Shown here: piece after piece, positions 34,706-42,897 of the stretch
Layout: every line of letters starts with the position of its first letter
How positions within the stretch are numbered: the first letter of the stretch is position 1
Notes under the pieces: generated by a model
Told to the model about the DNA's origin: nothing
Seen by the model: only the letters and a program-made list of their open reading frames with translations
Database searches by the model: none
Assembly (NCBI RefSeq): GCF_023721415.1
Contig: NZ_JAMQVC010000002.1
Coordinates: 930,001-994,000, forward strand
Direction: 5' to 3'
Length of the DNA stretch: 64,000 nucleotides
From: Galbibacter mesophilus
GTDB lineage: Bacteria > Bacteroidota > Bacteroidia > Flavobacteriales > Flavobacteriaceae
Translations under genes and position numbers: made by a program

Positions 34706-35041
34706 ATGTAGTTTTTGCCCTGAATAACCTTCTTTTTAGGTTAAATGATGAAGTTTTTGGGTAGCACACCCAAACGTTTAGGTAGAACAGCTAAATTTTT
34801 AGGTTATTTTTTAAAAGTTTTAGGTGTCTTACCTAAACTTTTAGGTGTTTAACCTAAAGTTTTAGGCTTACAACCTAAAGTTTTAGCCTCGAGACCTAAA
34901 ACTTTGGCTTCAAGACCTAAAAATTGTATGATTCAACCTAAAAGCTCTGTATTAATACATAAGTGGAATATGATTGAACCTAATCAGTTGGTTTATGAAC
35001 CTAAAGGAAGGGTTATTGAACCGAAAAGTTGGAGAGATTAC
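34706..35041. repeat. 21-bp tandem repeat array (copy B, about 16 units)
   Basis: Units begin at 34706 and recur every 21 bases with no indel, each headed by CCTAAA or a close variant. It aligns unit for unit with the array at 6886-7242 and shares the leader ACCTTCTTTTTAGGTTAAATG. Copy B lacks exactly one unit of copy A, and the last five units of the two have different tails. In frame it encodes the same P-K-headed heptapeptides, but a TAA at 34850 breaks the frame at a point where copy A is open. Confidence 0.93.
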
Positions 35042-35120
35042 AAATGGCAAAATTGCTCGTTGTTCGTTGTTCGTTGTTCAGATTTTAAACAAAAAGAGAG
35101 ACTTCAAACTAAAAACTCCT

Positions 35121-36065
35121 TCAAACTAGTAATTTCTCGCGATACCATTCTACTTGCTTTTTCAATCCGCTTTCAAAAGACGTTTTTGGCTCATAGTTTA
35201 ATAAATTCCGAGCTTTATCGATTAATGCTGTAGTCCGTAATTGATCGCCTGGTCTAGGCGGTGTAGTTTCAATATTAGCTTTTTGTCCAATAATTTTTTC
35301 CACCAGTTCAATCCCCTGCTGGGTCGTATACTCAATATCCGAACCGATATTAATAATTTCTCCGTTTATTTTTTCTTCTTTACCCAACACAGCAACCATT
35401 GCTTCTACAATATCGCCAACATAGGTAAAACTACGGGAGTGTTTCTCGCTTCCTTTAAACAGGGGAAAAGTTGTCTGCCCGTAAATGCTCTTTATCAGTT
35501 TTGTATAAAGCTTTTCAGGACGCTCACGCGGACCATAAACCGAATACAAACGTAACGAACACGCATTAAGTTTGCCAGAACGCTGCTCCCCTAACACCAG
35601 TTGTTCTGCAGCCAATTTTGTAGTTCCGTAAAACGAAACCGGTTTGGGCACTTCTGTTTCTGCAAGGGTGGCTTCTTTTCCATAAATGGAAGAGGTAGCA
35701 ATATTTACGAAAAGTTTTAAGTTGGGAGAAGATTCCTTTACGCAATCCAACAAATTTTGGGTAGCAAAAATATTATTCTGCACATATTCCTCCAAAGAGG
35801 TAGTTGCGGATATCCCCGGTTGCGCGGCAAAATGAAAAACATAATCGAATTCAGCAGGAAGCTTACCAAACAGGCTTTCCGTAAAATCCGCTTTAATAAG
35901 ATGCACCCCAGCCTTTTGAATATCCTCAGCATTCATTTTTTTCAAATTGACATCGTAGTAGCTGGAGAAATTATCAACCCCATAAACTTCATGCCCTTGA
36001 TTTGCAAAAAACTCTGCCGTATGCGATCCAATAAATCCGGCTGCACCGGTGATTAGTATTTTCAT
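35121..36065 (-). CDS. NAD-dependent nucleotide-sugar epimerase (UDP-glucuronate 4-epimerase-like)
   Basis: Extended SDR enzyme of 314 residues: ILITGAAGFIGSHTAEFF binds NAD, GVDNFSSYYDVNLK follows, then FHFAAQPGISATTSLEEYVQ, ATSSIYG, catalytic YGTTKLAAE and RLYSVYGPRERPEKLYTKLI. The D-N-F-S-x-Y-Y-D segment and A-A-Q-P/A-G-x pattern are like UDP-glucuronate 4-epimerases, but UDP-glucose 4-epimerase or a related activity is possible. It lies 2 bp after the DUF4254 gene and probably supplies a sugar for the glycosyltransferases divergent from it. Confidence 0.86.
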   Translation of the reverse strand: MKILITGAAGFIGSHTAEFFANQGHEVYGVDNFSSYYDVNLKKMNAEDIQKAGVHLIKADFTESLFGKLPAEFDYVFHFAAQPGISATTSLEEYVQNNIFATQNLLDCVKESSPNLKLFVNIATSSIYGKEATLAETEVPKPVSFYGTTKLAAEQLVLGEQRSGKLNACSLRLYSVYGPRERPEKLYTKLIKSIYGQTTFPLFKGSEKHSRSFTYVGDIVEAMVAVLGKEEKINGEIINIGSDIEYTTQQGIELVEKIIGQKANIETTPPRPGDQLRTTALIDKARNLLNYEPKTSFESGLKKQVEWYREKLLV

Positions 36066-36067
36066 AC

Positions 36068-36670
36068 TTACTTTTGTTTGTAAAGTACTGGATTTAAGGT
36101 TTCGTCATTATACATCTTCATTTGCTTGTAAACCTTCATGTACTTTTCTCCATTTTCAATATCCTTAAGAAGGGCATCAATAGCTGTTCCCAAATCTTTC
36201 TTTTGTTCTAGAAGAATGTCTAATTTCTGCTGACATTGATCTGTATGCTCTTTGCTTACATCTGTTCTTTCAACCTCTTCCTTCATATGATAAATCTTAA
36301 GAGCTAAGATTGAAAATCGATCGATAGCCCAAGCCGGACTTTCAGAGTTAATACTGGCCTCCGCTTTGGGAGATACATCTCGGAACTTATTTAAGAAATA
36401 ACTATCTATATATTCAACAACATCGGTTCTATGTTGATTGGAAGCATCAATTTTTCTTTTTAATTCCAATGCCGCTACAGGATCAATGTTTGGGTCCCTT
36501 ATAATGTCTTCGTAATGCCATTGCACTGTATCAATCCAATTTTTCAAATATAAAAGATGTTCAATACTATCCTTAGGATAAGGATTCTTGCAAGGTTCGT
36601 TTACATCATCTTTTATATGGTACTGGTTGATACTTTCTTCAAAAATTTTAAACGCTAAATCGCTAAACAT
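36068..36670 (-). CDS. DUF4254 family protein
   Basis: A soluble, highly charged, mainly helical protein of 200 residues with no signal peptide. Recognisable segments are YLKNWIDTVQWHYEDIIRDP, IDPVAALELKRKIDASNQHR, AWAIDRFSILALKIYHMKEE and QQKLDILLEQKKDLGTAID. DUF4254 has unknown function but is commonly beside lipopolysaccharide-core glycosyltransferase genes in Bacteroidetes, as here. Divergent from the GT9 gene, with which it shares the 128-bp promoter region. Confidence 0.82.
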   Translation of the reverse strand: MFSDLAFKIFEESINQYHIKDDVNEPCKNPYPKDSIEHLLYLKNWIDTVQWHYEDIIRDPNIDPVAALELKRKIDASNQHRTDVVEYIDSYFLNKFRDVSPKAEASINSESPAWAIDRFSILALKIYHMKEEVERTDVSKEHTDQCQQKLDILLEQKKDLGTAIDALLKDIENGEKYMKVYKQMKMYNDETLNPVLYKQK

Positions 36671-36689
36671 ACTCTCTATTTTAAAAAAA

Positions 36690-36697
36690 CAAAGATA
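36690..36697 (-). promoter_or_regulatory. -7 element of the DUF4254-epimerase pair
   Basis: TATCTTTG on the minus strand is a perfect TAnnTTTG box about 20 bases before the DUF4254 ATG. No TTG at the expected distance. Confidence 0.45.
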
Positions 36698-36798
36698 AAA
36701 CTATTATGTTTCTATTTGATTTAAATCTCACAAACATGTTCTAAATTTCGTGTATTCTACGTTATTTTATTGTTCTTTTGCAATTTAAAGGTTGTGTT

Positions 36799-37863
36799 TT
36801 GAAAGTATTGATTATTCAACAAAAAATGATAGGGGATGTTCTTACCAGCTCCCTACTTTGTGAAAATTTAAAAAAGCTGCATAACGATTGTACAGTGCAT
36901 TATATGGTGCACTCCCATACCATACCCGTAATTGCAGAAAATCCGTATATCGATGTCATTATCGACTTTAAGCCAGCTTACCGAAAAAGCAAGTTGGAGT
37001 TGCTTAAACTGACAAAGAGATTAAATCGTGAAAATTACGATGCCATAATTGATATCTATGGCAAATTGGAGACCAACATTATTTCTTTGCTCGTAGGTGC
37101 TAAAATGAAAATCGCATACTACAAATGGTACACAAAACTAATCTACTCTCACCCTATAAAACGACTTAATCACAGCATAAACGGTAAAAACTATACTATT
37201 TATAATCGTTTACAATTATTGGAGCCATTGGTAGCGAGTAAAGAAAAGAAGGCGTTTGAAACCAAACCAAGTATTTATTTAACTGAAATAGAAAAGAATG
37301 ATGCGATTCAATTTCTAGAATCGAACAATATAGATATAACCAAACCAATATACATGGTTTCCATACTAGGGAGTAGTTTGTCCAAAAGTTATCCCTTTCA
37401 ATATATGGCACAAGTAATAGATCAAATCGCAAATTTGGAGTGTACTATATTGTTTAATTATATCCCTTCACAAATTGACGATGTAAGAAAAATATACAAT
37501 CTTTGCAGCCCAGAAACAAAGGAAAAGATTGCAATGGATGTCTTTGCACCATCGCTTCGTAAATTTATTGCTATATTATCATCTTGTGAGGCGATTGTAG
37601 GAAATGAGGGAGGGGCTATAAACATGGCGAAAGCTTTAAATATTCCTTCGTTTGCCATTTTTTCGCCGTGGATTGATAAAGATGAGTGGGCTAGTGAAAA
37701 TTCCAAAACGCACCAAGCCGTACACCTTCAAGATTATCATCCCGAGTTGTACCGCTCAAAGAAGTACAAAACATATAAAAAGGATAATACCGAACTATAT
37801 GAAAAGTTTTTACCAGAACTTTTCACAAAGAAACTAAGGTTATTTTTGAATCAATTAAAATGA
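36799..37863 (+). CDS. Glycosyltransferase family 9 (heptosyltransferase-like)
   Basis: GT-B transferase of about 354 residues of the ADP-heptose:LPS heptosyltransferase family: KVLIIQQKMIGDVLTSSLLC at the N terminus, then VIIDFKPAYRKSKLELLKL, YDAIIDIYGKLETNIISLL and the C-terminal EAIVGNEGGAINMAKALNIP with AIFSPW. It likely transfers a heptose or related sugar to the lipopolysaccharide core. No ATG precedes the conserved start; TTG at 36799 is the most likely initiator, with AAAGG about ten bases before it (TTG 36778 would add seven residues). It overlaps the next gene by four bases. Confidence 0.87.
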   Translation: MKVLIIQQKMIGDVLTSSLLCENLKKLHNDCTVHYMVHSHTIPVIAENPYIDVIIDFKPAYRKSKLELLKLTKRLNRENYDAIIDIYGKLETNIISLLVGAKMKIAYYKWYTKLIYSHPIKRLNHSINGKNYTIYNRLQLLEPLVASKEKKAFETKPSIYLTEIEKNDAIQFLESNNIDITKPIYMVSILGSSLSKSYPFQYMAQVIDQIANLECTILFNYIPSQIDDVRKIYNLCSPETKEKIAMDVFAPSLRKFIAILSSCEAIVGNEGGAINMAKALNIPSFAIFSPWIDKDEWASENSKTHQAVHLQDYHPELYRSKKYKTYKKDNTELYEKFLPELFTKKLRLFLNQLK

Positions 37864-38960
37864 AAATACTACATATTACAACGATTGTGGAATGGAGAGG
37901 TGGAGATGCACAAATGCTCACCACCTACAATCTAATGAAAGATTATACCGATATCGAGCAATTTATTCTTTGTCCAGAAGGGTCTGTTCTTTCTGAAAAA
38001 CTACAGGATTCGGATGTACCTTATTTTACCGCAAGTCGGAAATCTAAACAGTCTCTGAAATTTCTGAAAAAAATAAAAGAAATTGTAAAAAAGGAAGCGA
38101 TAGACATCATACATGTTCACGATTCCAATGCGTTTTCTTTAACCTTATTAATGATTAATTCATTCCCGAAGGTTAAGTTGGTGTATTCACGAAAAAGGAA
38201 TAACCCAATCAGTAAAAATTTCTTCAAAAGGCTTAAATACAATCATAAACGCATCGACCGAATCGTTTGTGTGTCAGACGCTGTGAAAGATGTTTTTAAA
38301 GATATTCTCAAAAAAACCAGCCATTTGGAAACAATATATGACGGGATTGATGTTAAGAATTTTGAAAACAGGGAGAAAAAGGATATTCTTAAAAAAGAAT
38401 ATAAACTTGATAGCGAAACCACTGTAATTGCAAATATAGCCAGCCTAACCGAACAAAAGGATATTTATACATTCATCGATGCCGCAAAAATTATTTCTGA
38501 TAACTACGACGGTCCATTACAGTTTTTTGTAATTGGCGGTGGAGAACTTCATGATGAATTATCAGATTATAAGAAAAAAGTAGGATTAGAAAGCAAAATT
38601 ATATTCACAGGTTTCCGAAGCGATATTGCAGATATTTTACCGGAAATAGACATTTTGTTAATGTCTTCTATAATTGAAGGGCTTCCGTTAAGTATTTTCG
38701 AGGCATTTGCAGCTAAAGTTCCTGTAGTTTCTACCAGTGCTGGGGGTATAAATGAAGCTATTGTACAAGAAAAAACGGGGATGATATCTCCTATAAAAGA
38801 TGCAAAAGCTTTAGCCGAAAATACGCTCACCTTACTCCGTGATGATAATTTAAAAAATAAGATAACCAATAACGCTAATATTTTGGTTAACGAAAAATTC
38901 ACCTTGGAGGTTATGAAGAATAATTATCATAAAATGTATCAATCCGTTTACAATTCTTAA
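37860..38960 (+). CDS. Glycosyltransferase family 4/1
   Basis: GT-B transferase of 366 residues: MKILHITTIVEWRGGDAQML with the GGD donor loop, IIHVHDSNAFSLTLL, RIVCVSDAVKDVFKD, NIASLTEQKDIYTFIDAAK and the E-x7-E region IIEGLPLSIFEAFAAKVPVV with STSAGGINEAI. Overlap ATGA with the GT9 gene indicates coupled translation. It probably extends the lipopolysaccharide core or a related glycan; sugar specificity unknown. Confidence 0.9.
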   Translation: MKILHITTIVEWRGGDAQMLTTYNLMKDYTDIEQFILCPEGSVLSEKLQDSDVPYFTASRKSKQSLKFLKKIKEIVKKEAIDIIHVHDSNAFSLTLLMINSFPKVKLVYSRKRNNPISKNFFKRLKYNHKRIDRIVCVSDAVKDVFKDILKKTSHLETIYDGIDVKNFENREKKDILKKEYKLDSETTVIANIASLTEQKDIYTFIDAAKIISDNYDGPLQFFVIGGGELHDELSDYKKKVGLESKIIFTGFRSDIADILPEIDILLMSSIIEGLPLSIFEAFAAKVPVVSTSAGGINEAIVQEKTGMISPIKDAKALAENTLTLLRDDNLKNKITNNANILVNEKFTLEVMKNNYHKMYQSVYNS

Positions 38961-38962
38961 AA

Positions 38963-39766
38963 ATGAGTGTTGCCCTAATAATTACTACATATAATTGGCC
39001 AGAAGCCCTAAGATTGGTTTTAGAAAGTGTAAAATCTCAGTCGGTAATCCCTGATGAGATATTTATTGCTGACGATGGCTCTGGTGAGAAAACTAAATCT
39101 ACAATAAATGAGTTTTCTCAAAAAAATCCTGATTTGAATATCATTCATGTTTGGCATGAGGATACAGGCTATCAAAGGTCTAAAATTCTAAATAAAACGA
39201 TATCAGGAATTAAATCGGACTACATCATCCAAACGGATGGTGACTGCATTCTGCATAAGGATTTTGTAAAAGATCATTTGCATTTTTCCGAACCAAATCA
39301 ATTTATTTGTGGAAATCGAACGATGCTTACTAAAAAAATGTCAGATCTTTTCATCTCAAGAACAATTCCTACAACCTCTTTTTTTCTGCATTTAGGAAGC
39401 AAATTCCATTTTAAATACCAATATAGAAATTATGGTCTTTCAAAAAAGAAATCTAACTTATTTAATACAAATCAATCCAGAGTACCCATTGGGTGCAACA
39501 TGTCTTATTGGAAAAAGGATGTTTTAAAAATTAACGGTTATAATGAATTATTTGTTGGATGGGGACCAGAAGATGCTGAGTTTGCTCAAAGGTTATTAAA
39601 CACCAATTGCGCAATGCTGCAAATAAGGCATGCATGTATTATATTTCACATAGATCATCCATATTTATCTCGAAAAATGCTTGATAAAAACATGCAGATA
39701 TTCCAGAGCACCATAGATAATGATTTAAAATTCTGCACACAAGGAATAAAACACATAGAAGTTTAA
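38963..39766 (+). CDS. Glycosyltransferase family 2, first of a tandem pair
   Basis: GT-A transferase of 267 residues with VALIITTYNWPEALRLVLES, IPDEIFIADDGSGEKT, the metal-binding IIQTDGDCILHKDFV and a galactosyltransferase-type C-terminal region IGCNMSYWKKDVLKINGYNE followed by GWGPEDAEFAQRLL. A C-terminal His-rich segment (ACIIFHIDHP) follows. The next gene is a close paralogue, so the pair arose by tandem duplication. Gap to the previous gene: 2 bp. Confidence 0.9.
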   Translation: MSVALIITTYNWPEALRLVLESVKSQSVIPDEIFIADDGSGEKTKSTINEFSQKNPDLNIIHVWHEDTGYQRSKILNKTISGIKSDYIIQTDGDCILHKDFVKDHLHFSEPNQFICGNRTMLTKKMSDLFISRTIPTTSFFLHLGSKFHFKYQYRNYGLSKKKSNLFNTNQSRVPIGCNMSYWKKDVLKINGYNELFVGWGPEDAEFAQRLLNTNCAMLQIRHACIIFHIDHPYLSRKMLDKNMQIFQSTIDNDLKFCTQGIKHIEV

Positions 39767-39768
39767 AA

Positions 39769-40566
39769 ATGACAGTCGCTTTAATTATAGCAACCTACAA
39801 TTGGCCTGAAGCGCTAGAATTGGTCTTGGAAAGTGTTAAGAAACAATCGTTGATTCCTGATGAAATTTTTATCGCTGATGACGGTTCTAATAACAAAACA
39901 GCTGATTTAATTCAAAAATTTAAATCAAAAAACAATCATCTTAACATTATCCATGAATGGCATGAAGACAATGGTTACCGTAAGTCTACCATTTTGAATA
40001 ATTGTATTAGAAAAATACAATCAGATTATATTATTCAAACGGATGGTGATTGTATTCTTCATAAAGACTTTATTAAAGACCATCTTCATTTCGCCAAGAA
40101 AGAACAATTTATTTGCGGCCTAAGAGCGATGCTTTTTCCCATACCTAGCTCACTTCTTCTTCAAAAAAAAGTCAAACCAAACTTTTTAATCCTTAACGTA
40201 GGAAGTAAATTTAACCTGAAGTACCAGTATAAAAGTTATAAACTCGCTAATAAGCGTTCTATTCTGTACTCAATAAATAAAAATGACGCAGCTTACGGGT
40301 GTAACATGTCCTATTGGAAAGAAGATGCCTTACTCGTAAATGGGTACAATGAAGATTTTGAAGGTTGGGGTCCAGAGGATGCAGAATTTGCTCAACGTCT
40401 CGTTAATGCTAAAAAGAAATTATTTCATTTAAGGCATGCCGGCATTTTATACCATTTACATCATCCTTTACTAAGCAGAGGTATGTATGAGAAAAATTTG
40501 GAAATTTACAAGACAACCATCGCCGACGAATTGACCTACTGCGAAAACGGCATAATAAAGGAATAA
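39769..40566 (+). CDS. Glycosyltransferase family 2, second of a tandem pair
   Basis: 265 residues, closely related to the preceding gene: VALIIATYNWPEALELVLES, IIQTDGDCILHKDFIKDHLH, YGCNMSYWKEDALLVNGYNE, GWGPEDAEFAQRLV. Most similar in the first 110 and in the residues around G-W-G-P-E-D-A-E-F-A-Q-R; the middle (about 115-175) differs most, which may mean different acceptors. Gap 2 bp, same operon. Confidence 0.9.
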   Translation: MTVALIIATYNWPEALELVLESVKKQSLIPDEIFIADDGSNNKTADLIQKFKSKNNHLNIIHEWHEDNGYRKSTILNNCIRKIQSDYIIQTDGDCILHKDFIKDHLHFAKKEQFICGLRAMLFPIPSSLLLQKKVKPNFLILNVGSKFNLKYQYKSYKLANKRSILYSINKNDAAYGCNMSYWKEDALLVNGYNEDFEGWGPEDAEFAQRLVNAKKKLFHLRHAGILYHLHHPLLSRGMYEKNLEIYKTTIADELTYCENGIIKE

Positions 40567-40576
40567 AAATATAACC

Positions 40577-41137
40577 ATGCACCAAGAAATACAAAAAACA
40601 CTAGAGACGCTAAACAATGGCGGACTCATACTCTACCCTACTGATACAGTTTGGGGTATTGGCTGCGATGCGACCAATCCAGAGGCTATAAAAAAAGTAT
40701 ATGAGCTTAAAAAAAGGGACGATAGCAAAGCATTAATTTGCCTAGTTTCTGATGTAAGAATGCTTCAAAAACATGTTTACGATATACCAGAAGCCGCCTA
40801 CGATATTATTGATTTGGCAACCAAGCCTACTACTATTATTTACGATCAGCCCATAAACGTGGCTAAAAATTTAATTGCCGCTGATAATACTTTGGCTATC
40901 CGCGTGGCTTCAGATGAATTCTGCCAAAAACTGATCCGCCAGTTTAAAAGACCTATAATTTCGACTTCCGCAAATATTAGTGGAATGCCAACTCCTCAAA
41001 GCTATTCAGAAATTTCTTCGGAAATTTTAAAAGGTGTCGACTATGTGGTAAATTTGCATCGCGAAAAGAAAAACGCAAAACCATCATCTATTATTAAAAT
41101 CGGAAATGACGCTTTGGTAAAAGTGATTAGGAAGTAA
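40577..41137 (+). CDS. L-threonylcarbamoyladenylate synthase (Sua5/YciO/YrdC family)
   Basis: Makes threonylcarbamoyl-AMP from threonine, bicarbonate and ATP for the t6A modification of ANN-decoding tRNAs. The 186-residue YrdC domain shows GGLILYPTDTVWGIGCDATN, the basic KKRDDSKALICLV, LATKPTTIIYD, AIRVASDEFCQKLI and PIISTSANISGMPTPQSYSE. It lacks the C-terminal Sua5 domain, so it is the short TsaC type. It follows the glycosyltransferases by 10 bp and may share their transcript. Confidence 0.92.
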   Translation: MHQEIQKTLETLNNGGLILYPTDTVWGIGCDATNPEAIKKVYELKKRDDSKALICLVSDVRMLQKHVYDIPEAAYDIIDLATKPTTIIYDQPINVAKNLIAADNTLAIRVASDEFCQKLIRQFKRPIISTSANISGMPTPQSYSEISSEILKGVDYVVNLHREKKNAKPSSIIKIGNDALVKVIRK

Positions 41138-41193
41138 TTGAGAGTTAATAGTGTTTACTATTATCTTTCAAGCCACGGATACACTAATATTTT

Positions 41194-41333
41194 ATGAGTA
41201 AATCGAATTATAAAGATGAGAGCTATAAAATAATAGGAGTTCTCTTCGAGGAGTATGATGAGCTTTAAAGCGGATTTTCAGAAATTGTCTATAAAAACAA
41301 CTATTTAGCTAATTGTACAAATATTAATTAGAT
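41194..41333 (+). pseudogene. Remnant of a GxxExxY-family gene
   Basis: From ATG 41194 the frame reads MSKSNYKDESYKIIGVLFEE, then YDEL, a stop (TAA), SGFSEIVYKNNYLANCTN, and another stop. This matches the start of GxxExxY proteins (Y-K-I-I-G-x-x-F-E-v-y-x-x-L-G-x-G-f-x-E-x-x-Y), with the Gly after Leu replaced by the stop. Nothing of the C-terminal half is recognisable before the CCA-adding gene. The family is of unknown function and often in mobile or accessory DNA. The identification is by eye on about 45 codons. Confidence 0.55.
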
Positions 41334-41393
41334 CACAGAAGAATCGTTTATTAAATATAATTATTCGTGCATCCATGGCATAAAAAATATTGA

Positions 41394-42830
41394 ATGTCTA
41401 AAAAAAACTACCATACCGCCATACAAAACCCAATCTTTGAGGTTATTGCTGACGCTTCAAAAGAGTTACAACTAAAAAGCTATGTTATCGGCGGCTACGT
41501 AAGGGATTTTTTGTTAAAAAGAGGTACTCCAAAAGATATCGATATCGTGGCTTTGGGAAGTGGCATTGAGTTAGCTGAAAAAGTAGCGGAGGAACTTCCG
41601 AAGAAAACAAAAGTATCCGTATTTAAAAATTTTGGTACTGCTATGCTTCGTCATGAGGAGCTAGAAGTGGAATTTGTAGGAGCTAGAAAGGAAAGTTACC
41701 ATTTCGATAGCCGAAAACCGGTGGTTGAAAATGGAACCCTAGAAGACGACCAAAACCGACGCGACTTTACGATAAATGCATTGGCTATCTCTCTAAATGA
41801 AGAGAACTTTGGTGAATTGTTGGATCCTTTTGACGGAGTTTCGGATTTGAAGAAAAAAATTATTAGAACCCCTTTAGATCCAAGTATTACCTACTCCGAT
41901 GACCCTTTACGCATGATGCGTGCCATCCGATTTGCCTCTCAACTTAATTTTAAAATTGAAGCTTCTTCCTTAGAAGCGATTAAGAAAAATAAAAATCGAA
42001 TTAAAATCATCTCCAAGGAACGCATTGTAGATGAACTCAATAAAATATTGCTGAGTAAAAAACCTTCTGTAGGCTTTAGTCTGTTGTTTGAAACGGGACT
42101 TCTGAAATTGATTATGCCAGAACTTACCAACTTACAAGGTATTGAAGAAAAGGAAGGACAAAAGCATAAAGATAACTTCTGGCACACTTTGGAAGTGGTT
42201 GATAATATCGCTAAAAACACCGATAATTTATGGCTCCGATGGGCAGCTTTATTACACGATATTGGAAAAGCTCCTACCAAAAAGTTTGATGATAAAATAG
42301 GCTGGACTTTTCACGGACATGAATTTGTGGGGTCTAAAATGGTTTATAAGCTATTTAAACGCCTGCGAATGCCATTAAACGACAAAATGAAGCTCGTGCA
42401 GAAACTGGTGCTTATGAGTTCACGCCCCATTGTTTTGGCGCAAGATATTGTTACCGATTCAGCTGTTAGGCGACTCATCTTTGATGCCGGCAACCATGTG
42501 GAAGATTTAATGACACTTTGTGAGGCCGATATCACTACTAAAAATCCGAAACGCTATAAAAAATATCACAACAACTTTAAAGTCGTTCGGGATAAAATAG
42601 CAGAGGTGGAAGAAAGAGACCATGTAAGAAATTTTCAACCTCCAGTGGACGGTGCAGAAATCATGGAAACTTTCAATTTAAAACCTTCAAAGGAGATTGG
42701 AATCATAAAAGAGGCCATTAAAGAAGCTATTTTGGAGGGTGAAATCCCCAACGAACACGACGCCGCTTACGAATTCATGCTGAAAAGAGGCAAAAAATTG
42801 GGTTTAAAACCGATTAAAACCAAAGAATAG
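41394..42830 (+). CDS. CCA tRNA nucleotidyltransferase with HD domain
   Basis: Adds or repairs the 3' CCA end of tRNAs. The N-terminal polymerase-beta-like domain has YVIGGYVRDFLLKRGTPKDI and DIVALG (the metal-binding D-x-D), then EFVGARKESY, the RRDFTINALAISLNEENFGE segment and DPLRMMRAIRFASQLNFKIE. The C-terminal part is an HD phosphohydrolase domain with WAALLHDIGKAPTKKFDDKI and HGHEFVG. 478 residues fits this architecture in Bacteroidetes. It stands 256 bp from tsaC, with the GxxExxY remnant between. Confidence 0.94.
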   Translation: MSKKNYHTAIQNPIFEVIADASKELQLKSYVIGGYVRDFLLKRGTPKDIDIVALGSGIELAEKVAEELPKKTKVSVFKNFGTAMLRHEELEVEFVGARKESYHFDSRKPVVENGTLEDDQNRRDFTINALAISLNEENFGELLDPFDGVSDLKKKIIRTPLDPSITYSDDPLRMMRAIRFASQLNFKIEASSLEAIKKNKNRIKIISKERIVDELNKILLSKKPSVGFSLLFETGLLKLIMPELTNLQGIEEKEGQKHKDNFWHTLEVVDNIAKNTDNLWLRWAALLHDIGKAPTKKFDDKIGWTFHGHEFVGSKMVYKLFKRLRMPLNDKMKLVQKLVLMSSRPIVLAQDIVTDSAVRRLIFDAGNHVEDLMTLCEADITTKNPKRYKKYHNNFKVVRDKIAEVEERDHVRNFQPPVDGAEIMETFNLKPSKEIGIIKEAIKEAILEGEIPNEHDAAYEFMLKRGKKLGLKPIKTKE

Positions 42831-42864
42831 AACAGAATATCTTGTTTTGCAAAAATTGAAACAG

Positions 42865-42893
42865 CCTTTGAACCTTTGAACCTTTGAACCTTG
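42865..42893. repeat. Octamer tandem repeat before the heme A synthase start
   Basis: CCTTTGAA occurs three times head to tail (42865-42888), followed by a partial CCTTGAA. It ends within a few bases of the GTG start at 42898. Each copy contains CTTTG and is one mismatch from a TAnnTTTG box (AACCTTTG). Confidence 0.85.
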
Positions 42894-42897
42894 AAAA

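Noticed and set aside
34904-35233. 109-codon open frame in array B
   Set aside because: Begins in mid-array and runs into the 3' end of the convergent epimerase gene. Not protein-like beyond the repeat.
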